This document shows positions 28,781-37,956 of a stretch of DNA of 64,000 bases, piece after piece. The translations under genes were made by a program, and so were the position numbers. The stretch spans positions 930,001 to 994,000 of the forward strand of contig NZ_AP014569.1 in NCBI RefSeq assembly GCF_000828915.1, read 5' to 3'. How positions within the stretch are numbered: position 1 is the stretch's first letter; each line of letters opens with the position of its first letter. The DNA comes from Serpentinimonas maccroryi (GTDB lineage: Bacteria; Pseudomonadota; Gammaproteobacteria; Burkholderiales; Burkholderiaceae_C). The notes under the pieces were generated by a model. The model saw only the letters and a program-made list of their open reading frames with translations. It was not told where the DNA came from and did not search any database.

Positions 28781-30976
28781 GTGAACCACGCACCAGAACC
28801 GATATCGTTCGAGCTTCCAGCCAAAAAAATCAGCACCCAACGGGCCAGCCGACCCATTGTCGGCGCGGCGGCGGCGCTGTCGATCTCGATTCCCCATGCC
28901 ATAGGCGTCGGGCTGCTGGCTTTTGCGCCGTTGGCCACCCTGGGCTCGTTTAGTTTTCTCGCTCTGTGGTCGGCAGCTGTGCCTGGGGCCTTGCTCACGC
29001 TGCTGGCGCGCAGCAAGGGGGTGGTCTATGGGCCCTCGACGGCCGTGGCGCTGCTCTTTGGCGGCATGTTGGCCTTGGTGATCGATGCCGGCGCAGCGGC
29101 GTCCATAACTGCCGCACAGGCGCTGGCGATCACCGGCGTTTTCGCCGCGCTGGGTTTTGTGTTGCAAAGCCTGATTGCTTGGAGTGGCTTGGCCCGCATG
29201 GCGCGCTTCATTCCGGTTGCGGTGACGCAAGGTTTTGCGGCCGGGGTGGGCTTGTCGCTCATTTTGGCGCAGATCAAGGGGTTGTACTTCATCAGCGGCG
29301 CGCACTGGGGCGCGTTGCTGGGCTGGCACGTAGGGATCGCAATGGCTGTGGTGGCCCTCAGCCATGTGTTGCAGCGTCTGTGGCCGCGTTTTCCCACGCT
29401 GCTGATCGCCGTCACCCTAGTCGCCTTGCCGTGGCTGTTCTGGGCCCCCGGAGTCGAGCTGCGCATGGCGGCCGAGCAAGCGGTTTTTATGCTGCCCGTG
29501 GTGCCCGACTGGTGGGCTGCGCCGTGGTGGTTGGTGATCGACCGGGTGGGTTTTCAACTTGCATCGCTGGCTTTGTTGATGGCGGTGGTGAACTCGCTCG
29601 AGGTGTTGGTCTATCACCAGCATCTGGAGGTTGAGCACGGACAACGCACTGCGCATGGGCCGGTGTTGGGGCGCGAGGGGTGGGTGGGGGTGGGCTGTGC
29701 GCTGGTGGGCATGATTCCGGCCTCGACCAGCTTGTCGCGCTCGCTCACCGCACTCTTTTACACGGGCAAACCGAGCCTGCGGGCCGGGCAGTGGCACGCG
29801 CTGGCCATGATTGCCGTGGCCGTCAGCGGCTATCTGTGGCTGCCTTGGGTGCCGATGGCGGTTTTGATGGGGGCGCTGCTGATCACCGGTGTGCGCATGA
29901 TTCCGCCTCCTCTGTGGGGGCTGTTCCAGACCCGCGAGGGCCGTGGGGGGCGCCTGCAGGCTTGGGTGGTGGCCTTGGTGTTCGTGGGCTCCAGCGGTGC
30001 CTTGGCGTTGCTGGCGGGTCTGCTGGTGGCCACTTTGGATCTGCTGCGCGCCTCGGGGGAGCACGCCATCCGGCGCATTCATCTGGAAGGCAAACTGCGT
30101 TCGCGCCACGTGCGCGGGCCACAGGATGAGGGCTGGCTGGCGCCACGCATGGCCACGGTGGCGGTGTTTGAGCTGCAAGGCATCGTCTCCTTTGGGGTTG
30201 CAGCCCAAGTGGTGGAGCAGGTGCGCTCCCATCTGAATGGGCACCGCTGCGTAATATTGGATGCCTCGCGCGCGCCCTCTTGGGACGAAACCGGCTGCCT
30301 GCACCTGATCGCCTTGGCGCACGAGTTGCAGAAGCAAAACGTGGCGCTGCTGCTGTGCGGCGTGCACGGTTTGGCGGCGCAACGCATGGCCCGGTTGCAC
30401 ACCTACATCGACCTTGACCACGCCCTCGAATGGGCCGAAGACCAGATTCTGGCCAGCCGCCCTGCAGCGGCAGCTCAGGCGGATTCGGCACAGGCGGATT
30501 CGGTGCAGGCGGATTCGGTGCAGGCGGATTCGGTGCAGGCGGCGGCGCTGGGGGAGTTGAGCGACGGGCTCGATCCCGCGCAACAAGCGGCGTTGCGTGC
30601 CCTGATGAACAGCCAGCGCTATGCGCCGGGCGCGGTCATCATCCGCCAAGGTGAGCGCGAGCGCACGCTGCTGTGGGTCGCAGCGGGTACGGTGACACTC
30701 TCGACCTCTGAAGTACCAGAACAGGGGCTGCGTTTGTCGGTGATCGGGGCCGGGGCGGTGTTTGGCGAAATGGCTTTCCTGAACGGGATCGCCCGCACCG
30801 CCTACGCCCACGCCGGTGCCCACGGTGCCGTGCTCAGCAGCTTGTCGTGGGAGCGCTTTCAGCAATGGAGCCGCGACGACCCCGAAGGCGCATTGCTTTT
30901 CATCACAGCCCTGGCGCGCATGGGCATCCGGCGCCTGGGGGGAATCTCACAAGAGCTGCGCGCCGCCATGGAGTGA
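28781..30976 (+). CDS. SulP-family anion transporter with STAS and cyclic-nucleotide-binding domains
   Basis: A 731-residue protein beginning at GTG 28781. Residues about 25-430 hold the membrane part of a SulP (SLC26-like) transporter: GVVYGPSTAVALL, then RFIPVAVTQGFAAGVGLSLIL, then MIPASTSLSRSLTALFYTGK. A STAS domain follows (about 455-560, CVILDASRAPSWDETGCLHL). A QADSV repeat linker (about 566-587) leads to a cNMP-binding fold (about 600-725, PGAVIIRQGERERTLLW and GAVFGEMAFLNGIARTAYA). Substrate may be sulfate, bicarbonate or a dicarboxylate; the domain order suggests gating by a nucleotide. Its 3' end overlaps the convergent methyltransferase gene by 74 bp. Confidence 0.9.
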   Translation: MNHAPEPISFELPAKKISTQRASRPIVGAAAALSISIPHAIGVGLLAFAPLATLGSFSFLALWSAAVPGALLTLLARSKGVVYGPSTAVALLFGGMLALVIDAGAAASITAAQALAITGVFAALGFVLQSLIAWSGLARMARFIPVAVTQGFAAGVGLSLILAQIKGLYFISGAHWGALLGWHVGIAMAVVALSHVLQRLWPRFPTLLIAVTLVALPWLFWAPGVELRMAAEQAVFMLPVVPDWWAAPWWLVIDRVGFQLASLALLMAVVNSLEVLVYHQHLEVEHGQRTAHGPVLGREGWVGVGCALVGMIPASTSLSRSLTALFYTGKPSLRAGQWHALAMIAVAVSGYLWLPWVPMAVLMGALLITGVRMIPPPLWGLFQTREGRGGRLQAWVVALVFVGSSGALALLAGLLVATLDLLRASGEHAIRRIHLEGKLRSRHVRGPQDEGWLAPRMATVAVFELQGIVSFGVAAQVVEQVRSHLNGHRCVILDASRAPSWDETGCLHLIALAHELQKQNVALLLCGVHGLAAQRMARLHTYIDLDHALEWAEDQILASRPAAAAQADSAQADSVQADSVQADSVQAAALGELSDGLDPAQQAALRALMNSQRYAPGAVIIRQGERERTLLWVAAGTVTLSTSEVPEQGLRLSVIGAGAVFGEMAFLNGIARTAYAHAGAHGAVLSSLSWERFQQWSRDDPEGALLFITALARMGIRRLGGISQELRAAME
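30476..30535 (+). repeat. four tandem 15 bp repeats within the SulP gene
   Basis: The unit CAGGCGGATTCGGTG occurs four times head to tail (first copy ends CA instead of TG), with a partial fifth. It encodes QADSV/QADSA repeats in the linker between the STAS and cNMP domains. In-frame 15 bp units can change in number by slippage without breaking the gene. Confidence 0.9.
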
Positions 30977-31814
30977 TGATGGGGCTTTGGCCCGACCTTG
31001 AGGCGGCGCGGCGGCCCCCAGCCATCTCCCGACCGAACAAAAAAACCGTGGGCAGCTCCAGCGGCAGGCGCGGGCGGTGTGGCTTCCAAGCGCCGACACT
31101 GGCGCTGTGGATGGCTTGCTGCGGCAAGCCCAAGCCCGCGCACAGCGCCAGCCGCGTCTGGGCTTGCAGGGTGGTCAGCAGGCTGTCGAGCAGCGCTGGG
31201 TTGCGGTACGGGGTTTCGATGCAGATTTGCGTCTGGCCGCTGCGCAGGGCCAGTGCCTCGAGCTCGCGGATGCGCTGCACGCGGGCCGTGCTTTCTTGCG
31301 GCAGGTAGCCCACAAAGGCAAACCGCTGCCCATTGAGCCCGCTGGCCGCCAGCGCCAGCATCAGCGAAACCGGCCCCACCAGCGGCGCCACGGGCAGGCC
31401 CAGCTGGTGCGCGGCGCGCAGCACCGAGGCGCCGGGGTCGGCGATGCCGGGCATGCCGGCTTCGCTCACCAGCCCCACGTCGTGGCCCTGCAAGGCTGGG
31501 GCCAGCAGGGCGGTGGCGTTGTGGCCTTGGTGGGGGTCGTGGTCGCCTTTTTTGTGCACCTCGCGCGGCAGCTCGACGATCTGCTGCGCTTGCAGCGGCT
31601 GCGACAGCGGCACCACCTGCCCGACGCGCTTGAGGAAGGCGCGCGTGCTTTTGGCGTTTTCGCACACCCAGTGCTCCAGCCGCGCAGCGGTCTGGATGGT
31701 GAGCAGGGGCAGGCTGTGCTCGAGCGGCGGGGCTGCCTCTGCCGGGTCGAGGCAGCCAAAGTCGAGCGGGGTCGGCACCAGATACAGGGTGCCCAGCGGC
31801 GCGCTGCGGCTCAT
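30903..31814 (-). CDS. RsmI-like SAM-dependent methyltransferase (tetrapyrrole methylase fold)
   Basis: A 303-residue protein. LYLVPTPLDFG at the N-terminus, VGLVSEAGMPGIADPGASVL near residue 115 and VGPVSLMLALAASGLNGQRFAFVGYLP near 143 are signatures of the RsmI-related tetrapyrrole methylase fold. The N-terminal half diverges from RsmI proper, so this is probably the shorter paralogue found in Burkholderiales. The methylated substrate is unknown. Family members usually end soon after PTVFLFGR (about residue 260). This one continues about 40 residues in the antisense of the SulP gene. Its ATG overlaps the yceF stop by 4 nt. Confidence 0.83.
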   Translation of the reverse strand: MSRSAPLGTLYLVPTPLDFGCLDPAEAAPPLEHSLPLLTIQTAARLEHWVCENAKSTRAFLKRVGQVVPLSQPLQAQQIVELPREVHKKGDHDPHQGHNATALLAPALQGHDVGLVSEAGMPGIADPGASVLRAAHQLGLPVAPLVGPVSLMLALAASGLNGQRFAFVGYLPQESTARVQRIRELEALALRSGQTQICIETPYRNPALLDSLLTTLQAQTRLALCAGLGLPQQAIHSASVGAWKPHRPRLPLELPTVFLFGREMAGGRRAASRSGQSPIITPWRRAALVRFPPGAGCPCAPGL

Positions 31815-32461
31815 GGCAACGCCACGCCGGCTTGGCGCAGCAGCTGGGCGGTGCGGATCAGGGGCAGGCCGATCAGGGCGGTGGGGTCGTCGCTTTCGAT
31901 GCGCTCGAGCAAGGCGATGCCCAGCCCCTCGCTTTTGGCGCTGCCGGCGCAGTCGTAGGGTTGTTCGGCCTGCAGATAGCGCTCGATTTCATCGTCCAGC
32001 AGCGGGCGAAATTGCACCCGCACCGGCGCCAAGGCGCTGCCGCTGTAGCCGCTTTCGAGGCACACCAGCGCCACCGCAGTATGAAAGCACACGCTTTGGC
32101 CGCTCATGCGGCGCAACTGGTCGCGGGCGCGTTCGTGGTTGCCGGGTTTGCCGAGGGCTTGTGCGTGCAACTCGGCGACTTGGTCCGAGCCCAGCACCAG
32201 CGCCTGCGGGTGCCGCTCGGCCACCGCCTGCGCCTTGGCCAGGGCCAGCCGCTGGGCCAGCGCGGCCGGGGCTTCGCCGGGGAGCGGGCTTTCATCGACA
32301 TCGGGCACCACCACGGCGAAGGGCAGTTGCAAGCGCTGGAGCAACTCGCGCCGGTAGGGCGAGCTCGAACCCAAAATCAAAGGGCGGTTGAGTGCGCTTG
32401 CCAAAGCGGCGGCGGGCAGGGCGGGAGAGGGCGAAAAGGGGGAGGAGGGTGCAACGGTCAT
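31811..32461 (-). CDS. yceF: Maf-family nucleotide pyrophosphatase YceF
   Basis: A 216-residue house-cleaning pyrophosphatase of the Maf family, YceF subgroup, which hydrolyses 7-methyl-GTP. LILGSSSPYRRELLQRL (about 28-44), PDVDESPLPGE, LVLGSDQVAELHAQALGKPG and DCAGSAKSEGLGIALLERI are all present. The first 25 residues are a Ser/Pro/Ala-rich extension not found in most relatives; no better internal start is seen. It overlaps the methyltransferase gene downstream. Confidence 0.9.
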   Translation of the reverse strand: MTVAPSSPFSPSPALPAAALASALNRPLILGSSSPYRRELLQRLQLPFAVVVPDVDESPLPGEAPAALAQRLALAKAQAVAERHPQALVLGSDQVAELHAQALGKPGNHERARDQLRRMSGQSVCFHTAVALVCLESGYSGSALAPVRVQFRPLLDDEIERYLQAEQPYDCAGSAKSEGLGIALLERIESDDPTALIGLPLIRTAQLLRQAGVALP

Positions 32462-32488
32462 GCGCCCATTATCTGATCTGCTTGCAGC

Positions 32489-33268
32489 CTACTTCAGGCT
32501 GCCGGCCAAAAACTGCGCCAGGCGTTCGCTTTGGGGTCGGGCCAGCACCTCGCGCGGGTCGCCTTGTTCCTCGATGCGCCCTTGGTGCAGAAAAATCAGG
32601 TGGTTAGACACTTCGCGTGCAAAGCCCATCTCGTGCGTCACCACCACCATGGTGCGGTGCTCCACGGCCAGTTGCTGCATCACGCGCAGCACCTCGCTCA
32701 CCAGTTCCGGGTCCAGCGCGCTGGTGGGCTCGTCGAACAGCATCACTTCGGGCTCGACCGCCAGCGCGCGCGCAATCGCCACCCGCTGCTGCTGGCCGCC
32801 GCTCAGGTGCGCCGGGTAACGGTCTTCCACCCCGCTCAGCCCCACGCGCTCTAGGTACAGGCGCGCCGTCTGCACGGCCTGCTCGCGCGGCAGCTTGAGC
32901 AGGTGCACCGGCGCCTCGATGATGTTTTGCAGCACCGTCATGTGCGCCCAGAGGTTGAAGCTCTGGAACACCATCGCCAGCCGGGTGCGCAAGCGCTGCA
33001 ACTGCTGCGCGCTGGCGGCCTCGAGCTCGCCGGTGCGCGTGGGCCGCAGGTGCAGTTCCTCACCGGCCACAATGATGCGCCCTTGGTGCGGCTTTTCCAG
33101 CAGGTTGATGCAGCGCAGCAGCGTGCTCTTGCCCGAACCCGAGCTGCCGATGATGCTGATCACGTCGCCGGCGTGCGCCTTGAGCGAGACGCCCTTGAGC
33201 ACCTCGTGGCTGCCGTAGCGCTTGTGCAAGTCGATGACTTCGAGCTTGGATGGGGTGGGGAGCGACAT
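32489..33268 (-). CDS. polar amino acid ABC transporter ATP-binding protein (HisP-like)
   Basis: A 259-residue ATPase. Walker A GSSGSGKS at 41-48, ABC signature LSGGQQQR near 160, Walker [21 protein letters not shown], and the H-loop [13 protein letters not shown]. Highest resemblance by eye is to HisP/ArgP of histidine and lysine/arginine/ornithine uptake. It is the last gene of a four-gene operon (binding protein, two permeases, ATPase), 18 nt after the second permease. Confidence 0.93.
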   Translation of the reverse strand: MSLPTPSKLEVIDLHKRYGSHEVLKGVSLKAHAGDVISIIGSSGSGKSTLLRCINLLEKPHQGRIIVAGEELHLRPTRTGELEAASAQQLQRLRTRLAMVFQSFNLWAHMTVLQNIIEAPVHLLKLPREQAVQTARLYLERVGLSGVEDRYPAHLSGGQQQRVAIARALAVEPEVMLFDEPTSALDPELVSEVLRVMQQLAVEHRTMVVVTHEMGFAREVSNHLIFLHQGRIEEQGDPREVLARPQSERLAQFLAGSLK

Positions 33269-33286
33269 GGATGCAAAGGAGGGGGG

Positions 33287-34000
33287 TTAGTGGCTGCGGG
33301 GCCGCAAGTGGCCCAGAAAGCGCCATTCCAGCGCCTTGAACACCCCCACCAGCATAAAGGTGATGCACAGGTAAATCGCAGCGGCGAACAGGAAGGCTTC
33401 GAAGGGCAGAAAAAAATCGGCGTAGATGCGGCTGGCCGCGGCCGTGAGGTCGATCAAAGCCGGCACCGTGCTGGCCAGACTGGTGCTGTGCAGCATCATC
33501 ACCACCTCGTTGCCGTAGGCGGGCAGGGTGCGGCGCAAGGCGCTGGGCAGCACGATGCGGCGCTGGATCTGCCAGCGGCTCATGCCCATGGCTTGCGCGG
33601 CCTCGAGCTCGCCGGGGGCGGTTTCGCGCATGGCGCCGGCCAGCATTTCGGCGGTGTAGGCGGCGTTGTTCAGGGCCAGCGCCAGCAGGGCACAAAAAAA
33701 CGCGTCCTTGAACATCGTCCAAGGCCAGACGGCATCCCAGCGCGCCTGTATCCATTCGAGCTGCGCGATGCCGTAGTAGATCAAAAAAATCTGGATCAGC
33801 AGCGGCGTGCCGCGGATGCAGTAGGTGTAGGCGCCGGCCAGCCAGCGCAGCGCCGCCACCCGGCTGGTGAGCGCCAGCGCCAGCAGCAGCGACAACGCAC
33901 CGCCAAAAAACAAGGAGCCGGCCAGCAGCCAGAGCGTGGTGACCAGACCCTCGGCGTACAGCGCCAAGGTCTCGGGCAGCAGCAGCACGTCCCAGTTCAC
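33287..34000 (-). CDS. polar amino acid ABC transporter permease (HisM-like)
   Basis: A 237-residue inner membrane permease with the EAA loop AAQAMGMSRWQIQRRIVLPSALRR near residue 155. GTG 34000 is chosen because it forms a GTGA overlap with the stop of the upstream permease; the open frame runs further up but inside that gene. Five membrane helices, including TLWLLAGSLFFGGALSLLLA. It forms a heterodimer with the HisQ-like permease. Confidence 0.88.
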   Translation of the reverse strand: MNWDVLLLPETLALYAEGLVTTLWLLAGSLFFGGALSLLLALALTSRVAALRWLAGAYTYCIRGTPLLIQIFLIYYGIAQLEWIQARWDAVWPWTMFKDAFFCALLALALNNAAYTAEMLAGAMRETAPGELEAAQAMGMSRWQIQRRIVLPSALRRTLPAYGNEVVMMLHSTSLASTVPALIDLTAAASRIYADFFLPFEAFLFAAAIYLCITFMLVGVFKALEWRFLGHLRPRSH

Positions 34001-34683
34001 AGGCTGACCTGGGTGCTGCCCAGCGCGTAACGCCGGTTTAGGGCGCGCAGCGCCCACAGCGAAACGGTGGTGTAGGCCAGAAACACCGCCGCCGCCAGCA
34101 GCAAAAAGTAGAACGGTTCGCGCGTGGCGGCGCCGGCTTGCATGGCGTGGAAAGTCACGTCATGCAGCCCGATCAGGCTCACCAGCGCCGTGGCCTTGAT
34201 CAGCACCAGCCAGTTGTTGGTGAAGCCGGGCAGGGCGTAGCGCACCATCTGCGGCAGCGTGATGCGAAAAAAGGTGCGCGCCGGGCTCATGCCAAAAGCC
34301 CAAGCGGCCTCGGCTTGGCCCTTGGGGATCGCCAGCATGGCGCCGCGAAAGGTCTCGGTCATGAAGGCGCCGTAAATGAAGCCGAGGGTCAGCACGCCAG
34401 CCATAAAGGGGTCGATGTTGACCTCGGCCTCCAGCCCCAAGCGCTCCAACAGCAGGATGAGCCCGATGGTGCCGCCGTAATAGACCAACAGCAGCAAGAT
34501 CAGCTCGGGCACACCGCGCACCAACGTGGTGTAGGCCCCAGCCAGCGCCACCAGCGGCCGACGCTGCGAGAGTTTGGCCGCCGCCCCGAGCAAACCCAGC
34601 GCAATCGCCACCCCCAGCGATGCCAGCGAGACCGTGAGCGTCAGTTGCGCGCCGGACAAAACCGATAAAACGTGACCGTCCAC
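33997..34683 (-). CDS. polar amino acid ABC transporter permease (HisQ-like)
   Basis: About 228 residues. SGAQLTLTVSLASLGVAIAL is the typical first helix and AAWAFGMSPARTFFRITLPQMVRYALPG the EAA loop. The start is uncertain: GTG 34683 gives a family-like N-terminus, GTG 34689 is close by, and a longer ATG start at 34755 would run into the binding-protein gene. Partner of the HisM-like permease. Confidence 0.86.
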   Translation of the reverse strand: MDGHVLSVLSGAQLTLTVSLASLGVAIALGLLGAAAKLSQRRPLVALAGAYTTLVRGVPELILLLLVYYGGTIGLILLLERLGLEAEVNIDPFMAGVLTLGFIYGAFMTETFRGAMLAIPKGQAEAAWAFGMSPARTFFRITLPQMVRYALPGFTNNWLVLIKATALVSLIGLHDVTFHAMQAGAATREPFYFLLLAAAVFLAYTTVSLWALRALNRRYALGSTQVSL

Positions 34684-34696
34684 TGCCACAGCAGGG

Positions 34697-35524
34697 TTAG
34701 TCGCCGTAGATGTCGAAATCGAAGTACAGGCGTGCAATCCGGTCGTACACGCCATTGGCGCGAATGGCCCGGATGGCGTTGTTCAGTTCGGTGCGCAGTT
34801 CGTCGCGTCCCTTGCGCAGGGCAATGCCCATGCCGTCGCCAAAGTAGCGCCGGTCGCGCAGTTCGGGGCCCACAAAGCCAAAGGCTCGACCTTCGGGGCG
34901 GTTCAAAAAGCCGGCCGTGACCTCGACCCGATCGGCCACCGTGCCATCCAAGCGCCCGGCCTGAATGTCGAGATAGACTTGGTTTTGCGCATCGTAGGGC
35001 ACGATGATGGCACCAGCCGGGCGCAGCTGACTCATGGCGAAGCGCTCTTGGGTGCTGCCCTTGAGCACGCCGATGCGCATGCCGCGCAGCGAAGCGGGCC
35101 CAGTGAACGGGGTGCCGGTGCGCACCACGATGCCGCTGGGGGTGCTGTAGTATTTGTCGGTGAAATCGACCACGCGGCGGCGCTCGTCGGTGATCGACAT
35201 CGAGCTGATGATGACGTCGTACTTGCGCGCCAGCAGGCCCGGGATCATGCCGTCCCACACCTGTTCCACGAACACACAGCGCCGGCGCATTTCGTTGCAC
35301 AGCGCTTGCGCGATGTGCACGTCAAAGCCGGTGAGCTGGCCCGCCGGGGTTTTGTAGGTGAAGGGTTTGTAGGTGGCATCCACCGCCACCCGCAACACCG
35401 GCCAATTTTGGGCTTGGGCAGGCTGGGCGGCCGGGGGTGGGGGGGAGGGAGATACGGCCGGGTTTTGGGCCACGGCAAAACTGGACACAAGCGCCAGCAA
35501 GAGCGCAAAGAGTTTGAGCTTCAT
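34697..35524 (-). CDS. periplasmic polar amino acid-binding protein (HisJ/ArgT-like)
   Basis: A 275-residue substrate-binding protein. A signal peptide (MKLKLFALLLALVSSFAVAQ) is followed by a proline-rich stretch. The SBP family 3 fold then reads LRVAVDATYKPFTYKTPAGQ, LTGFDVHIAQALC and DVIISSMSITDERRRVVDFT. This last motif is characteristic of the Lys/Arg/Orn/His-binding group. First gene of the transporter operon. A CATAAT -10-like box lies at 35564-35559 on the - strand, about 35 nt before the ATG. Confidence 0.92.
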   Translation of the reverse strand: MKLKLFALLLALVSSFAVAQNPAVSPSPPPPAAQPAQAQNWPVLRVAVDATYKPFTYKTPAGQLTGFDVHIAQALCNEMRRRCVFVEQVWDGMIPGLLARKYDVIISSMSITDERRRVVDFTDKYYSTPSGIVVRTGTPFTGPASLRGMRIGVLKGSTQERFAMSQLRPAGAIIVPYDAQNQVYLDIQAGRLDGTVADRVEVTAGFLNRPEGRAFGFVGPELRDRRYFGDGMGIALRKGRDELRTELNNAIRAIRANGVYDRIARLYFDFDIYGD

Positions 35525-35612
35525 GAGAAAGAGCTGTCAAAAAATTGTAAGAATTCGTATTATGCCGCCCAGATCGGGCAGGTCTTTGAGCCCACTCCGA
35601 AACACCCGCAAT

Positions 35613-36278
35613 TTAGCCCATCCACTGCCAAACTTCCATCAACGTGGCACCGCCAGCGGTGATCAGAAGCGCGAAATAGAGCAACGTGAGACACACGGCG
35701 GCATAGCCCAGCAGCAGCGCCAGCCCGTCGCGCTGCATCATGCCGGCCGACAGAAAGATCACCGCCAGCGCCGGCAAGGTGTTGCTGAAGGGGATGAGCC
35801 CAAAGGGCATCATCAGCAGCAGGCCGGCGAACACCAGCGCCAAGTTGTTGCACAGAGTGGCCGGGCCATGGCTGCTCAGCCACGGCCAGCGGTGCGGGCG
35901 GCTCAGGCGGTCGATGCGGTGCAGCCAGACCGTGGCGCGCTGCAGGCCGGCGCGCAGCGGTGCCGCCGCCAGACGGCGCCTAGCGATGCGCTGCGGCAGC
36001 CACGGTTTCCGCTGGAAGGTGCGCGTCAGGCCAATGAGCACGATCGCCAGCCCAAAGGCGGTGCTCACGCCCGGGATCGAGACCGGCACCAGAAAGATCA
36101 GCGACAAAAAGATCGTCAAAAGCATCAGGCTGTCGGGGCCCACGGCTTCGACGATGTCGTGCAGGGTCAGGTCTTGTTCGGGCAGGGTCGTGAGCACGCG
36201 CTCGATGTGCTCGACCAAGGTGTCGGGCGCATCAAGCGCATCGGCATCAGCAGCGGCGGGCATGCGTTCGTTCGTCAT
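35613..36278 (-). CDS. ExoD-family membrane protein
   Basis: A 221-residue protein of the ExoD family, named for a rhizobial exopolysaccharide gene of unclear biochemical role. Recognisable segments are LHDIVEAVGPDSLMLLTIFL near residue 40, LVPVSIPGVSTAFGLAIVLIG and RKPWLPQRIARRRL. Several membrane helices follow. It is preceded by a perfect 16 bp palindrome directly before its start. Neighbours are transporters. Confidence 0.86.
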   Translation of the reverse strand: MTNERMPAAADADALDAPDTLVEHIERVLTTLPEQDLTLHDIVEAVGPDSLMLLTIFLSLIFLVPVSIPGVSTAFGLAIVLIGLTRTFQRKPWLPQRIARRRLAAAPLRAGLQRATVWLHRIDRLSRPHRWPWLSSHGPATLCNNLALVFAGLLLMMPFGLIPFSNTLPALAVIFLSAGMMQRDGLALLLGYAAVCLTLLYFALLITAGGATLMEVWQWMG

Positions 36279-36282
36279 TTAA

Positions 36283-36298
36283 CATAATACACATTATG
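36283..36298. promoter_or_regulatory. perfect 16 bp palindrome before exoD-like gene
   Basis: CATAATACACATTATG has perfect 6 bp half-sites with a 4 bp centre, 5 nt upstream of the ATG at 36278. On the - strand it contains TATTAT-like -10 sequence. Position and symmetry suggest a repressor operator over the promoter. Confidence 0.45.
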
Positions 36299-36384
36299 GA
36301 ACTTTAGGGGGCTTGGATCCAAGCCGTTCAGCGCCACACCGTGGCCGCGCTCACCCATGCGCCACGATCCGGTATGGCCCCCGA

Positions 36385-37905
36385 TTATTCCGGAATCCGG
36401 TCTTGCTCTAGCTCTTGGCGCTTGAGGCCGCGTTTGAGCGCGGCATAAGCCGTCCACAGCAGCAAAGCCGCGCACAGGCCCAGCACGACGGCGCTGATTG
36501 GGCGCTCGATGAAGGTGCTTGGGTCGCCGCGCGACAGCAGCATGGCGCGGCGCAAGTTCTCTTCCATCATCGGGCCCAGCACAAAGCCGAGCAGCAAGGG
36601 CGCGGGCTCAAAGCGCAGCTTGAGCAAAACGTAGCCCAGCACGCCCAGCACGGCGGTCATGTAGACGTCAAACACGTTGTTGTTGACGCTGTACACGCCC
36701 AAGCAGATGAACACCAGAATGGCCGGATACAGCACGTGGTACGGAATGCGCAAAATCGAGACCCAAATGCCTACTAGCGGCAGGTTCAGGATCACGAGCA
36801 TGATGTTGCCGATGGCAAAGCTCACGATCAGGCCCCAGAACAGCTCGGGCTGGGCGGTCATGAGCATCGGGCCGGGCTGGATGCCGTGGATGATGAGCGC
36901 GCCCAGCATCAGGGCCATCACGGCGTCGCCCGGTATGCCCAGCGACAGTGTGGGCACGAAGGCAGTCTGGGCGGCGGCGTTGTTGGCCGATTCGGGTGCG
37001 GTCACGCCTTCGATGGCGCCTTTGCCGAAGCGGCTCGGGTCTTTGGCGACTTTCTTTTCCACCGCGTACGACATGAAGGCGGCGATGCTGGGCCCGGTGC
37101 CGGGCAAAGCGCCCATGAAGCCGCCGATGCCCGAACCGCGCAACATGGGGCGCACCGATTGGCGCACATCTTCCCGGCTCGGGAGCATGGAGCGCAGAGT
37201 GATTTTTTCTTTGACCTCGCCGTCGCGCTTGAGGTTGACCGATGAGATCAGTTCGGCGATGCCAAACAGCGCCATGGCCAGCGCCACCAGGCTGATGGCG
37301 TCCATCAGTTCCGGGATTTCGAAATCAAAGCGCGGCACACCCGAATTGACGTCGGTGCCCACGGTGCCCAGCAGCAGGCCAAACAGCACCATGGCCAGCC
37401 CTTTGAGGGGCGAACCGGCGGCCAGCGTGGCGGCGGCGATCAGCCCCAGCAGCATGATCGAGAAGTATTCGGCGGCGCCAAACAGCAGCCCGACCTCGGC
37501 GATGCCGGGCGCAAACGCCACCAGCGCCACGATGCCCAACATGGAGCCGATGAACGAGGCCACCGTGGTCATGAACAGCGCCACGCCGGCCCTGCCCTGT
37601 TTGGCCATGGGGTAGCCGTCGAGACAGGCCACCGCAGACGATGGGGTGCCGGGCAGGTTGAGCAAAATGGATGCGGTCGAGCCGCCGTACTGGGCGCCGT
37701 AATAGACGCCGGCCAGCATCACGATCGCGGCCGTGGGCTCGAGGTGAAAGGTGATGGGCAGCAGCAGCGAAATCGCGGCCAAGGCACCGATGCCGGGCAG
37801 CACGCCGATGAGCGTACCCAGAAAAACGCCGATGAAGCAGTACAGCAAGATCTCGGGTTGCATCGCTGTCTGCAAACCCAGCAACAGTCCGCTGGCGATA
37901 TCCAT
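36385..37905 (-). CDS. tctA: tripartite tricarboxylate transporter large permease TctA
   Basis: A 506-residue, roughly 12-helix permease. GVLPGIGALAAISLLLPITF, YYGAQYGGSTASILLNLPGT (about 75-94), and GALPGTGPSIAAFMSYAVEK are the hallmark segments of TctA. It works with the small permease TctB, encoded just upstream, and with a periplasmic TctC binding protein that is not in this window. Natural substrates of the family are citrate and other carboxylates; the substrate here is not predictable. Confidence 0.94.
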   Translation of the reverse strand: MDIASGLLLGLQTAMQPEILLYCFIGVFLGTLIGVLPGIGALAAISLLLPITFHLEPTAAIVMLAGVYYGAQYGGSTASILLNLPGTPSSAVACLDGYPMAKQGRAGVALFMTTVASFIGSMLGIVALVAFAPGIAEVGLLFGAAEYFSIMLLGLIAAATLAAGSPLKGLAMVLFGLLLGTVGTDVNSGVPRFDFEIPELMDAISLVALAMALFGIAELISSVNLKRDGEVKEKITLRSMLPSREDVRQSVRPMLRGSGIGGFMGALPGTGPSIAAFMSYAVEKKVAKDPSRFGKGAIEGVTAPESANNAAAQTAFVPTLSLGIPGDAVMALMLGALIIHGIQPGPMLMTAQPELFWGLIVSFAIGNIMLVILNLPLVGIWVSILRIPYHVLYPAILVFICLGVYSVNNNVFDVYMTAVLGVLGYVLLKLRFEPAPLLLGFVLGPMMEENLRRAMLLSRGDPSTFIERPISAVVLGLCAALLLWTAYAALKRGLKRQELEQDRIPE

Positions 37906-37956
37906 GGTGGAGCCTTAAGTTTTTTATAGTGTTTGTGGAGGGATTGGGGTGCTTTT

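Noticed and set aside
30476-30540. Short tandem repeats considered as a CRISPR array
   Set aside because: Units are directly adjacent without spacers, 15 bp long and in frame within a gene. No CRISPR array was seen in the window.
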